Positions 1 to 5,994 of a stretch of 8,184 bases of DNA are shown here, one piece after another (position 1 is the first letter of the stretch; every line of letters starts with the position of its first letter). This stretch comes from JAPOKJ01 sp043767985 (GTDB taxonomy: Bacteria > Pseudomonadota > Gammaproteobacteria > Burkholderiales > Burkholderiaceae_E). The position numbers and the translations under genes are program-made. The stretch spans positions 1 to 8,184 of the forward strand of contig JAYVKZ010000064.1 in the NCBI GenBank assembly GCA_043767985.1, given 5' to 3'. The notes beneath the pieces were generated by a model that saw only the letters and a program-made list of their open reading frames with translations, made no database searches and was not told the origin of the DNA.

Positions 1-2
1 GC

Positions 3-35
3 CGAGAACCCTTTGACTACTTCAAGCCTTATTGA
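3..35 (+). CDS. paaD: C-terminal end of an upstream protein, probably PaaD (partial)
   Basis: Only the last ten codons and a TGA stop are inside the window, reading REPFDYFKPY. An ending of the type EPFDYFK is what I remember for PaaD, the small metal/Fe-S maturation-type (DUF59 family) protein encoded directly before paaE in paaABCDE operons. The stop lies 3 nt before the paaE start, which is typical operon packing and suggests coupled translation. The other two forward frames also reach stops in this stretch, so the assignment rests on the tail motif plus position. The residues near the end that are often cysteine in PaaD (FKC) read FKP here. This is a family-level guess from ten residues. 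Confidence 0.6.
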   Translation, partial: REPFDYFKPY

Positions 36-38
36 GAC

Positions 39-1151
39 ATGACTCCAAAATTTCACCCGCTGAAAATTCACCGCAGCACTGCTGAGAATGGCGATTCGGT
101 TCGAATTGCGTTTGTCGTGCCTCCGGAGCTAAAAGCGGACTACCAATTCAAAGCGGGACAGTACTTGACCCTAAGGGCTGTGATTCAGGGCCAGTCCCTA
201 CGGCGCTCTTATTCGATATGCAGCGCCGAGCAAGTGTTCGAACAAACAGGTCTCTTAGAGGTTGGTGTCAAGCGCGTGCACGGGGGTGTCTTTTCCAACT
301 GGGCGATGGGCCTAAAAAAGGGGGATGCAATCGATGTAATGACCCCCGAGGGCAAGTTCGGCGAGCAGCCTGGTGGGACGCTCACTGAACCAGGCGAAAG
401 TCCTGGACCGGAACAGGCGCCGCACATGGCGGCCTATGTTGCAGGCAGTGGCATTACACCCGTCTTGGCGATGATGAGTACTTGGCTGGCTCGCTCGCCT
501 TCCCTGGTGTTTAGTCTGGTGTACGGCAATCGCCGTAGCGAATCGGTGATGTTTCTTGAAGACATCGCCGCTCTTAAAAATCAGTACATGGAGCGGGTTC
601 GGCTTCATCATGTGCTGTCGCGCCAACCGCAGGAAAGCGAGCTTTTCAATGGCCGCTTGGATCATGAAAAAATCAGCGCAATGAATGAAGAGTTGTTACC
701 AGTAGCAACGATTGACCATGCCTTTATCTGTGGCCCAAACTCGATGATTGATGAGGTCGAGTCTGCGCTGTTAACAGCGGGCATGGCGAAGGATCGCGTG
801 CATACGGAACGCTTTGGGGTACCGGGCCCCGCGCGCGTTGAACCACCGAAATTTGATGCGTCTGCGCCAACTGCGCAGCTCTTTGTACTACTTGATGGCA
901 AACAGAGTGAAATGCGCTTACCTTACGGCGGTGCCAAAGTATTGGACGTTGCTTTGGACTATGGTCTCGACCTTCCTTTTGCCTGCAAGGGAGGTGTGTG
1001 TTGCACCTGCCGAGCCAAGGTGCTTGAGGGAGAAGTGGTGATGGAAAAGAATTACAGCCTCGAAGATCACGAGATTGCCAAAGGGTTTGTGCTGACCTGC
1101 CAAGCAGTTGCCAAGTCGCCAAAGATTGTGATTAGCTATGATGACCGGTAA
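39..1151 (+). CDS. paaE: phenylacetyl-CoA epoxidase, reductase subunit PaaE
   Basis: This 370-residue cytoplasmic flavoprotein should pass electrons from NADPH through FAD and a plant-type 2Fe-2S cluster to the di-iron oxygenase PaaAC, which epoxidises the ring of phenylacetyl-CoA. The N-terminal FAD-binding barrel carries RSYSICS (residues 56-62). The nucleotide-binding domain shows AGSGITP (135-141) and CGPNSM (231-236). The C-terminal ferredoxin domain has Cys316, Cys321, Cys324 and Cys354 in the C-x4-C-x2-C...C ligand pattern, followed by a PaaE-like tail. Length matches the family. A Gly/Pro-rich stretch at about 109-128, between the FAD and NAD domains, looks longer than in the E. coli protein as I remember it. 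The ATG is 3 nt after the upstream stop and has only a weak GAG before it, so translation is probably coupled to the preceding gene. The call is secure at family level; the operon neighbours lie outside the window. Confidence 0.93.
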   Translation: MTPKFHPLKIHRSTAENGDSVRIAFVVPPELKADYQFKAGQYLTLRAVIQGQSLRRSYSICSAEQVFEQTGLLEVGVKRVHGGVFSNWAMGLKKGDAIDVMTPEGKFGEQPGGTLTEPGESPGPEQAPHMAAYVAGSGITPVLAMMSTWLARSPSLVFSLVYGNRRSESVMFLEDIAALKNQYMERVRLHHVLSRQPQESELFNGRLDHEKISAMNEELLPVATIDHAFICGPNSMIDEVESALLTAGMAKDRVHTERFGVPGPARVEPPKFDASAPTAQLFVLLDGKQSEMRLPYGGAKVLDVALDYGLDLPFACKGGVCCTCRAKVLEGEVVMEKNYSLEDHEIAKGFVLTCQAVAKSPKIVISYDDR

Positions 1152-1221
1152 GGCAAAGCTCTTGGAGGATCATCCGGACCGCAGAGAAAGCCATACACGC
1201 TCGTTGAGCCGTTAAAAAAAA

Positions 1222-1806
1222 ATGGCAAGAACCCGAGCCGCAGACCATCAGCATCAACGGGATCGTATTCTCGATCTGGCGGTGAATGCTTTCGCACGCC
1301 TTGGTTTTCCCAGCGCTTCGATGTCTGAGTTGGCCTTAGCTTGTGGCACGTCGAAGGCGGGCCTCTATCATTATTTTCCAAGTAAGGAGGACCTGCTGTT
1401 TGAAGCGTTGCAGCGGTATACCGAGCGGCTAAAAAGTCTGGCTCTCCTGATCGAAGCTTCGGAGCCCAATGGCCAGGCGCGGATGAGGCGCTTGGTGCGC
1501 GATTTTCTGCGCGAGTATCAGCATTCGCACGATCACCATGTGGCGTTGTTACACGATTTGAAGTTTCTAAGTGCGGCTCGTCAAGCGCCAATTGAGGAGA
1601 TGCAACGCGAGGTGGTTGAGGTGTTCGCAAGGGCATTGGAGATGGTTCGCCCGGACGCAATGCAAGACGCGAAGCGTCGTAAACCCATGGCAATGGCGCT
1701 CTTGGGTACGATTAATTTTACGTTCGCATGGCTGCGCCGCGATGGGCCGATTAGCTATGAAGAGTTCGCCGACATGGTGATCGGTATCTGGGAGCGCGGA
1801 CTCTGA
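1222..1806 (+). CDS. paaR: TetR/AcrR-family transcriptional regulator, probable PaaR
   Basis: The 194-residue protein has a classic TetR N-terminus. A helix-turn-helix covers about residues 33-52, with CGTSKAGLYHYFPSKEDLL at 41-59, and an all-helical ligand-binding and dimerisation region follows. TetR proteins repress until a small ligand releases them. In betaproteobacteria the phenylacetate genes are often controlled by a TetR-type PaaR that senses phenylacetyl-CoA, and the position 70 nt after paaE on the same strand fits. The symbol is inferred from context. The ATG is the first possible start, since an in-frame TAA lies 9 nt upstream. It sits directly after an A-tract (1214-1222) with no Shine-Dalgarno sequence. 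The stop codon overlaps the start of the next gene (CTGA), so the two are probably co-transcribed. It could instead regulate only that monooxygenase. Confidence 0.85.
   Translation: MARTRAADHQHQRDRILDLAVNAFARLGFPSASMSELALACGTSKAGLYHYFPSKEDLLFEALQRYTERLKSLALLIEASEPNGQARMRRLVRDFLREYQHSHDHHVALLHDLKFLSAARQAPIEEMQREVVEVFARALEMVRPDAMQDAKRRKPMAMALLGTINFTFAWLRRDGPISYEEFADMVIGIWERGL
1790..1794 (+). promoter_or_regulatory. ribosome binding site GGGAG for the CTG-started monooxygenase gene
   Basis: GGGAG lies inside the last codons of the TetR gene, 8 nt before the CTG at 1803. This is ideal Shine-Dalgarno spacing. It supports starting the monooxygenase at 1803 and not at the TTG at 1845, which has no comparable site and would remove the FAD-binding motif. 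Confidence 0.6.
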
Positions 1807-2996
1807 AGCTTGCCATCATCGGTGCCGGAACCGGCGGTCTTGCCTTGGCGGCACTCATGGCGCAAGCTCACGAGGTCACTGTTTTCGAGAAGACGCCGCA
1901 GCCCAGTCCTGTGGGTGCGGGGGTACTCATTCAACCTAGCGGCCTTGCAGTGTTGCAGGCAATGGGATTGCAGGATGGGTTGGTGAGGCTTGGGTCCAAG
2001 ATTGAACGGCTTCACGGCACCTTGAGGTCAACCGGTGATCAAGCATGGCTGGGCGCGAAGCTTCTAAAAGAGGGCTGGCCCGTGATGGACATGCGCTATA
2101 GCGCGTTTCATGCGGAGAGCTTTGGCCTAGGGCTGTCGCGACACGCACTTATCTCGGCCTTGCTCAGTCAGGCATTGGAGCGAGGGGCTCAGTTTCGAGG
2201 CGGTCACGATGTGACAGAGTTAAAGCCGGGGCAGGGGCTAGAAGGTTTTGATTGTACGGTGATCGCCAACGGCTCGTTCAGCCAGTTGCGCGAGCAGGCG
2301 GGTATCGCCTCAACGCTGACCCCTTATCCATGGGGGGCGCTGTGGATGTTGTTGAAGGACCCCCATCAAGCAGTCGGCCCGGTGCTTAGGCAATGGTATC
2401 GAGGCGCCCATCAAATGCTGGGATTGATGCCGACCGGATTCCACCGCATTGAGGATCTTGGCGAGGCGCCTTTGACCAGTTTGTTTTGGAGCGTTCGCGC
2501 CGACAAGGTCGAGGCGCTTCGTGCTGCGCCGCTTGACGATTGGAAGGCAAAAGCATTGTCGCTGGCGCCGCAAGCAAAGTGCTTTGTCGATCAAATTCAC
2601 CACTGGGATCAATTGGCCTGGGCGCGTTACGCCGATGTCCGTGCGCCTCAGCCCTATCGCGGTCGTGTCATTTGTATCGGTGATGCGGCGCACGCCATGA
2701 GTCCTCAGTTGGGGCAGGGAAGCAATATGGCATTAATGGACGCATGGTATTTGGCAAGTTGCCTGAACGCGACGAGCGATATGAATTCGGCCTTTGCAAG
2801 CTATACCGAGCAAAGGCGGCGACATTTAGCGATTTATCAGTTTGTGAGTAAATGGCTAACACCTATGTTTCAGGCGGATGGATGGCTTGCCCCGAGCCTA
2901 CGCAATCTTACCTTTTGGCCGGGCAGTCGCCTGCCTGGCTCGTCGCGTTTGGCGGCGACGCTCTTAACAGGATATTTGTTTCATCCGAAGGATTAG
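1803..2996 (+). CDS. FAD-dependent aromatic-type monooxygenase (UbiH/salicylate hydroxylase-like), CTG start
   Basis: A group A flavoprotein monooxygenase of 397 residues, a normal family length, that probably hydroxylates an aromatic compound using NAD(P)H and O2 in the cytoplasm. The N-terminus is a Rossmann fold with IIGAGTGGLALA (G7, G9, G12) and an acidic FEK at 28-30. The second FAD motif is RVICIGDAAHAMSPQLGQG (288-306). The middle NAD(P)H/FAD motif, usually ADG, reads ANG (155-157). The frame opens after a TGA at 1758 and contains no ATG, GTG or TTG before 1845. Starting at 1845 would delete the dinucleotide-binding loop. The CTG at 1803, overlapping the TetR stop as CTGA and preceded by GGGAG, is therefore the best start and would restore an M-K-L-A-I-I-G beginning. 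Overlap with the regulator implies translational coupling. The substrate is unknown. The paa context suggests an aromatic acid, but this is inference. Confidence 0.85.
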   Translation: MKLAIIGAGTGGLALAALMAQAHEVTVFEKTPQPSPVGAGVLIQPSGLAVLQAMGLQDGLVRLGSKIERLHGTLRSTGDQAWLGAKLLKEGWPVMDMRYSAFHAESFGLGLSRHALISALLSQALERGAQFRGGHDVTELKPGQGLEGFDCTVIANGSFSQLREQAGIASTLTPYPWGALWMLLKDPHQAVGPVLRQWYRGAHQMLGLMPTGFHRIEDLGEAPLTSLFWSVRADKVEALRAAPLDDWKAKALSLAPQAKCFVDQIHHWDQLAWARYADVRAPQPYRGRVICIGDAAHAMSPQLGQGSNMALMDAWYLASCLNATSDMNSAFASYTEQRRRHLAIYQFVSKWLTPMFQADGWLAPSLRNLTFWPGSRLPGSSRLAATLLTGYLFHPKD

Positions 2997-3018
2997 AGGC
3001 TGTTCGCAGAAGAGCCTC
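2996..3018 (+). terminator. weak hairpin at the end of the monooxygenase gene
   Basis: GAGGCT (2996-3001) and AGCCTC (3013-3018) form a perfect 6-bp stem with an 11-nt loop beginning at the last base of the stop codon. No run of T follows, so if it terminates transcription it does so poorly or with Rho. It may only protect the 3' end. Confidence 0.25.
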
Positions 3019-3039
3019 GCGAGATTCAATAACGTCTTG

Positions 3040-3064
3040 AGGACTAGTCCTTTCGGTCTACCGA
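3040..3064. promoter_or_regulatory. two adjacent palindromes, possible operator
   Basis: AGGACTAGTCCT (3040-3051) is a perfect 12-bp palindrome. One base further, TCGGT-ct-ACCGA (3053-3064) is a second perfect dyad with a 2-nt centre. Both lie in the only gap upstream of the two-component genes. Close-set dyads of this size suit binding of a dimeric regulator, but no regulator can be assigned and I see no convincing -35/-10 pair around them. Confidence 0.3.
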
Positions 3065-3092
3065 GCCCTTCCTGGCGAACGAGAGAAGCCTC

Positions 3093-3132
3093 AAAATCAC
3101 TTAGTCAGCAACGTACTGGGTTTTGTGATTTT
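3093..3132 (+). promoter_or_regulatory. 8-bp inverted repeat abutting the receiver gene start
   Basis: AAAATCAC (3093-3100) and GTGATTTT (3125-3132) are exact reverse complements separated by 24 nt. The second arm ends 2 nt before the ATG at 3135 and so occupies the place where a ribosome binding site should be; none is seen. It could be a protein-binding dyad, or an mRNA stem hiding the start. Which it is depends on where transcription begins. Confidence 0.35.
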
Positions 3133-3134
3133 AG

Positions 3135-3539
3135 ATGATACTTCTTCTGATAGACGACAATGAACTGGTCCGTAATTCGCTCGCTGGTTTGCTGGGCGAT
3201 ATGTACCCCAGCCTAGTTATTCTTAGCTTCGATCGCTGCGAGCCAGCACTGTTGCTGCCCTACGGCCATGTTGATTTTGTTCTGCTCGACTTTCATTTGA
3301 TCGGCACGCCCCCTAGTCCTCGAAAGGAGGCTGTGGCTCGAGCTGTAGAGATCGACGGTTGGACTTGCCTAAAAGCGGTCATCGCCCGCTTTCCAAAAGC
3401 AAAGGTGGTGCTGATGAGCGCTAACCGGCGCGAAGACATGGAGGCACAAGCGCAAGTCTTGGGTGCTCACGGCTATGTCGAAAAATCGACTCAAGCCTCT
3501 GTTTTATTAGCCGATCTAAGAAGAGCGATCAATGTTTGA
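3135..3539 (+). CDS. stand-alone response regulator receiver protein
   Basis: The 134-residue cytoplasmic protein consists of one receiver (REC) domain and nothing else. The conserved residues are visible: acidic pair Asp7-Asp8 in LLIDDNE, phospho-acceptor Asp52 in VLLDFH, the switch hydroxyl Ser95 in VVLMSAN, and Lys117 in YVEKS. Between Asp52 and the GW at 75-76 there is a loop about 14 residues longer than in CheY-like domains, rich in Pro, Arg and Ala (TPPSPRKEAVARAVEID). There is no DNA-binding or enzymatic output domain, so it should act by protein contact or as a link in a phosphorelay. Its stop overlaps the kinase gene by 8 nt, so the two are made together and the kinase is the likely partner. 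No Shine-Dalgarno sequence precedes the ATG. Confidence 0.85.
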   Translation: MILLLIDDNELVRNSLAGLLGDMYPSLVILSFDRCEPALLLPYGHVDFVLLDFHLIGTPPSPRKEAVARAVEIDGWTCLKAVIARFPKAKVVLMSANRREDMEAQAQVLGAHGYVEKSTQASVLLADLRRAINV

Positions 3540-5394
3540 TATCCTTCAAAGACTCTTCTGGCCGCGCAATTCGCTAGATTCAAACGCCTTGCTCGAGCGG
3601 GCCAAGCATTCTCAATGGGATGAGAGCTTCGGTCGCTTTCAATTGCGTGCTCTCGCGCTACAGGCGAAGCGCGTCCTGGTTCCCGTGCTCGGGGTGTCAG
3701 CGGTCATCGCATGGTTGTTGCCTCACTCAGACTTTGAGGGCTCCGGCTGGGCGCTCTGGATGCTTGTGGCGATCTTCATGGTGGTGCGCTGGCGATACAG
3801 TCAGCGCTATCTGGCGGACTTAGAAGTCAGTCCTCATACCGCGCCCCGTCTCAAGAAAATGTTGTTGGTCAATTTTGCGATAGGCATGTCGACCGGAGCG
3901 TTTTGCTGGCTAGGTTTCCCAGGCGCTGGACCGCTGCAACATGCAGCTATCACGACACTCTTGGTGGGGCTTGCGGCAGGTGCGGTGGCGACTTGTGCTT
4001 CGAGCCGGTGGTCTTTTGTGGCTTATGCGGTACCGCTCTTCTTGCAACTGACCCTAGCCTGGGTACTCTTTGGACAGGTGCAGCCAGGGATTGCCGAGTA
4101 CGGTTTAGAGCCTAGTGAACATGCCGGTTTACATCTTGTGTTTGCCACAACGATTGCAGCCTTGTTTTGGGTACTCCTGGTCACCTGCAATGATTCGGAG
4201 CGCTGGGTGCGAAATGCATTTGGAGCCAACCGAGTCAATCAAAACCTAGTGACCCAACTCAAAAATATCAACGTCGAGCTTAACCAACAGCGCGAATCGG
4301 CCCTGGCTGCCAATCAGGCCAAGACCAGATTTTTGGCAGCGGCCAGTCATGATCTGAGACAGCCTTTGCATGCACTCTCTCTTTACAGCGCCAGTCTCTC
4401 CTTGCAATTGCTTGCCCCGCGAGCCAAGCAACTGGCGGACGCCATTCAAGACTGTATCGGTAAATCGCTGGCCCCGTTGTTGGACGCGCTTTTGGACGTA
4501 TCTAAACTCGATGCGAATTTGATTGTCCCCGAAGTGGACGGCTTCGCGCTGGACCCTGCCCTATGTGTCGTTCGCCAAGAAATTCAGGCGAGGTGCGATT
4601 CCAAAGGACTTGTCTTGCATTGGTGCGTTCCACAAAGGTGTGATGTTTTTGCGGACCCTAAACTGGTGGTGCAAATCGTGCGCAACCTGTTGGACAATGC
4701 CTTGAAGTACACGGAGTTGGGGTCGGTGAGTTTGCGTGCAGATCATCGTGACGGCCAGGTTTTTCTCGAGGTGGCTGATACGGGAGTGGGCATTGATGCC
4801 TTGGATTTGCCCCGAGTGTTTGAGGAGTTCTACCAATGCGGCAATGTTGAGCGTGATCGAACGAAGGGGCTGGGTTTAGGGTTGGCCATCGTCAAGCGAC
4901 TGTGCGATTTGCTTGGCCTTGGCATGGTCGTCGAATCCCAACTACACCGTGGCACAACATTTAGATTGAGTCTGCCCGTCGCGAGGCAGGCCCCACCCTT
5001 CGCTCGAACGCCCCAGCCTCAGAGCTTGATGCCCACTCGACTTGGCATGAAGGTATTGGTGATTGATAATGAAAAAATCGTTCGAGAGAGCACGCGAGAC
5101 TTGCTTGAGGATTGGGGCTGCGAGGTCAGTGTTGCAAGTGGCGCAAGTGAAGCGCTCAACCTCGCACGCGAGCGCCCGTTTGATGTGTTGCTCTCAGATT
5201 ATCGGCTCAAGGCCTCTGAAAATGGATTGGATGTTCTGAGCTCTTTGTCAAAAATTCAACCACAGGCCCATTGCTGGCTAATTACCGGTGATACCGGCCC
5301 CTTACCTTGGGCCCAACTAGGCGAGCAAAAGATCAAAGTTCTGCACAAACCGCTTGAGCCCCAGCTCTTCTTGCGAGCGCTGATCGCCCTCTAG
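3532..5394 (+). CDS. membrane hybrid sensor histidine kinase with C-terminal receiver
   Basis: A 620-residue inner-membrane kinase. Hydrophobic segments at about 47-63, 73-86, 109-128, 138-155, 160-181 and 199-218 suggest six membrane spans with no large periplasmic sensor domain. A helical linker (about 235-265) leads to the H-box SHDLRQPLHAL with His273. The ATPase domain shows the N-box RNLLDNALKYTE (384-395), DTGVGI (416-421), the F-box (430-433) and GLGLGLAIVKR (446-456). A Pro-rich linker joins it to a receiver (about 506-620) with Asp556 (LLSDYRL), Thr585 (LITGDT) and Lys606 (HKPL). The acidic pair reads IDNE, so the second aspartate is Asn513. The SHDLRQPLHAL form is typical of hybrid kinases with a C-terminal REC and no HPt. 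AAGAAGAG (3518-3525) lies 6 nt before the ATG. The signal and final target are unknown. Confidence 0.9.
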   Translation: MFDILQRLFWPRNSLDSNALLERAKHSQWDESFGRFQLRALALQAKRVLVPVLGVSAVIAWLLPHSDFEGSGWALWMLVAIFMVVRWRYSQRYLADLEVSPHTAPRLKKMLLVNFAIGMSTGAFCWLGFPGAGPLQHAAITTLLVGLAAGAVATCASSRWSFVAYAVPLFLQLTLAWVLFGQVQPGIAEYGLEPSEHAGLHLVFATTIAALFWVLLVTCNDSERWVRNAFGANRVNQNLVTQLKNINVELNQQRESALAANQAKTRFLAAASHDLRQPLHALSLYSASLSLQLLAPRAKQLADAIQDCIGKSLAPLLDALLDVSKLDANLIVPEVDGFALDPALCVVRQEIQARCDSKGLVLHWCVPQRCDVFADPKLVVQIVRNLLDNALKYTELGSVSLRADHRDGQVFLEVADTGVGIDALDLPRVFEEFYQCGNVERDRTKGLGLGLAIVKRLCDLLGLGMVVESQLHRGTTFRLSLPVARQAPPFARTPQPQSLMPTRLGMKVLVIDNEKIVRESTRDLLEDWGCEVSVASGASEALNLARERPFDVLLSDYRLKASENGLDVLSSLSKIQPQAHCWLITGDTGPLPWAQLGEQKIKVLHKPLEPQLFLRALIAL

Positions 5395-5472
5395 GAGTCT
5401 GGGCGGTGATACCGAAATGGACCGATTTCTCGTCTGTCGCAGCGCACGTCCTTCCGCCGCCCAGACTCCTAG
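5391..5472. repeat. palindromic element with perfect 16-bp arms between convergent genes
   Basis: CTAGGAGTCTGGGCGG (5391-5406) and its exact reverse complement (5457-5472) enclose 50 nt. The left arm begins one base before the kinase stop codon TAG, and the right arm ends 3 nt before the stop of the minus-strand Lrp gene, so the element fills the whole intergenic space. Pairing can continue as a G-T and a G-C pair (5407-5408 with 5455-5456). The loop holds a small hairpin, GAAAT (5414-5418) with ATTTC (5425-5429). There is no T-run on either side, so it is not a standard intrinsic terminator, though such a stem could still stop or protect both transcripts. The clean ends and complex loop resemble a dispersed palindromic repeat; copy number cannot be seen from one window. 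Confidence 0.7.
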
Positions 5473-5475
5473 CGC

Positions 5476-5952
5476 CTAAAGCGGCACAGCCACAGTGTCT
5501 TTGATTCTTTCTAGAGCGAAACCTGAGCGTACATCCAGAACGCCGGGGTATTTTAGGAGCTTATCCATCACGAAGCGCGAGAAATGGTTGAGATCCCGCA
5601 CTTGTACACGCATTAAATAGTCTGCATCTCCGGTCATTGAGAAGCAGGCGACCACCTCGGGCCAGGTTTGCACTGCATCCTTAAAATCGTCAAATGCGAA
5701 ACGACCGCCGCGTGCGACGGCACGCTTTTCCAATTTGACATTGACGTAGGCCAGAAGACCCACGCCGAGCTTCTCGGCATCCAGGACGGCAGCGTAGCCT
5801 TTGATGTAGCCCTCGTCTTCTAAGCGCTTGACGCGACGCAGGCAAGATGAGGGCGAGAGGCTAATGCGATCCGCTAAGTCTTGATTGCTGATGCGACCTT
5901 CTTGTTGAAGGGCATTTAGAAGCTTGATGTCGATCTTGTCAATTGTTTGCAT
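5476..5952 (-). CDS. Lrp/AsnC-family transcriptional regulator, likely controls hppD
   Basis: A 158-residue DNA-binding protein of usual Lrp length. The N-terminus has IDIKLLNALQQEGR followed by a helix-turn-helix (about 21-42) with ISNQDLADRISLSPSSCLRR and VKRLEDEGYIKGY. The C-terminal RAM/AsnC ligand domain (about 65-145) includes VVACFSMTGDADYLMRVQV, the usual amino-acid-binding and oligomerisation region with the GD-x-DY motif (108-112). Lrp/AsnC proteins typically sense amino acids. It is transcribed divergently from hppD across 142 bp and may therefore respond to tyrosine, phenylalanine or a keto-acid derivative and control both genes; this is inference. The ATG at 5952 gives a family-typical N-terminus but has no Shine-Dalgarno sequence. 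The gene ends head-on against the two-component kinase gene. Confidence 0.92.
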   Translation of the reverse strand: MQTIDKIDIKLLNALQQEGRISNQDLADRISLSPSSCLRRVKRLEDEGYIKGYAAVLDAEKLGVGLLAYVNVKLEKRAVARGGRFAFDDFKDAVQTWPEVVACFSMTGDADYLMRVQVRDLNHFSRFVMDKLLKYPGVLDVRSGFALERIKDTVAVPL

Positions 5953-5968
5953 GAAAATTGCGTGAATC

Positions 5969-5994
5969 TATTAGATATTAGAATTATCATCTAA
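5969..5994. promoter_or_regulatory. AT-rich dyad and tandem repeat, candidate Lrp operator
   Basis: TTAGAT (5971-5976) and ATCTAA (5989-5994) form a 6-bp inverted repeat with a 12-nt spacer. It overlaps a tandem duplication of TATTAGA (5969-5975 and 5976-5982). AT-rich, imperfect dyads near the regulator's own start are typical of Lrp/AsnC sites. On the minus strand it contains GATAAT (5988-5983), a possible -10 for the Lrp gene, which would allow autoregulation. On the plus strand TAGAAT (5979-5984) could be a -10 for hppD. No strong -35 is seen for either. Confidence 0.45.

Noticed and set aside
724..1122. Open frame opposite the ferredoxin domain of paaE
   Set aside because: It is a shadow of the conserved paaE coding sequence with no domain and no start signals.
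1167..1175. GGAT-c-ATCC dyad in the paaE-tetR gap as a TetR operator
   Set aside because: Four-base arms are expected by chance, and no second copy is seen near another promoter in the window.
1136..1693. 185-codon open frame on the minus strand opposite the TetR gene
   Set aside because: It lies wholly against a gene with clear TetR motifs and its translation is a low-complexity Pro/Arg/Ser mix with no recognisable domain.
3037..3065. Sigma-70 promoter using TTGAGG as -35
   Set aside because: At 16-18 bp spacing there is no acceptable -10 hexamer.
5391..5472. Standard Rho-independent terminator or insertion sequence
   Set aside because: There is no T-run after the stem on either strand, the loop is 50 nt, no transposase is present, and no flanking target duplication is visible.
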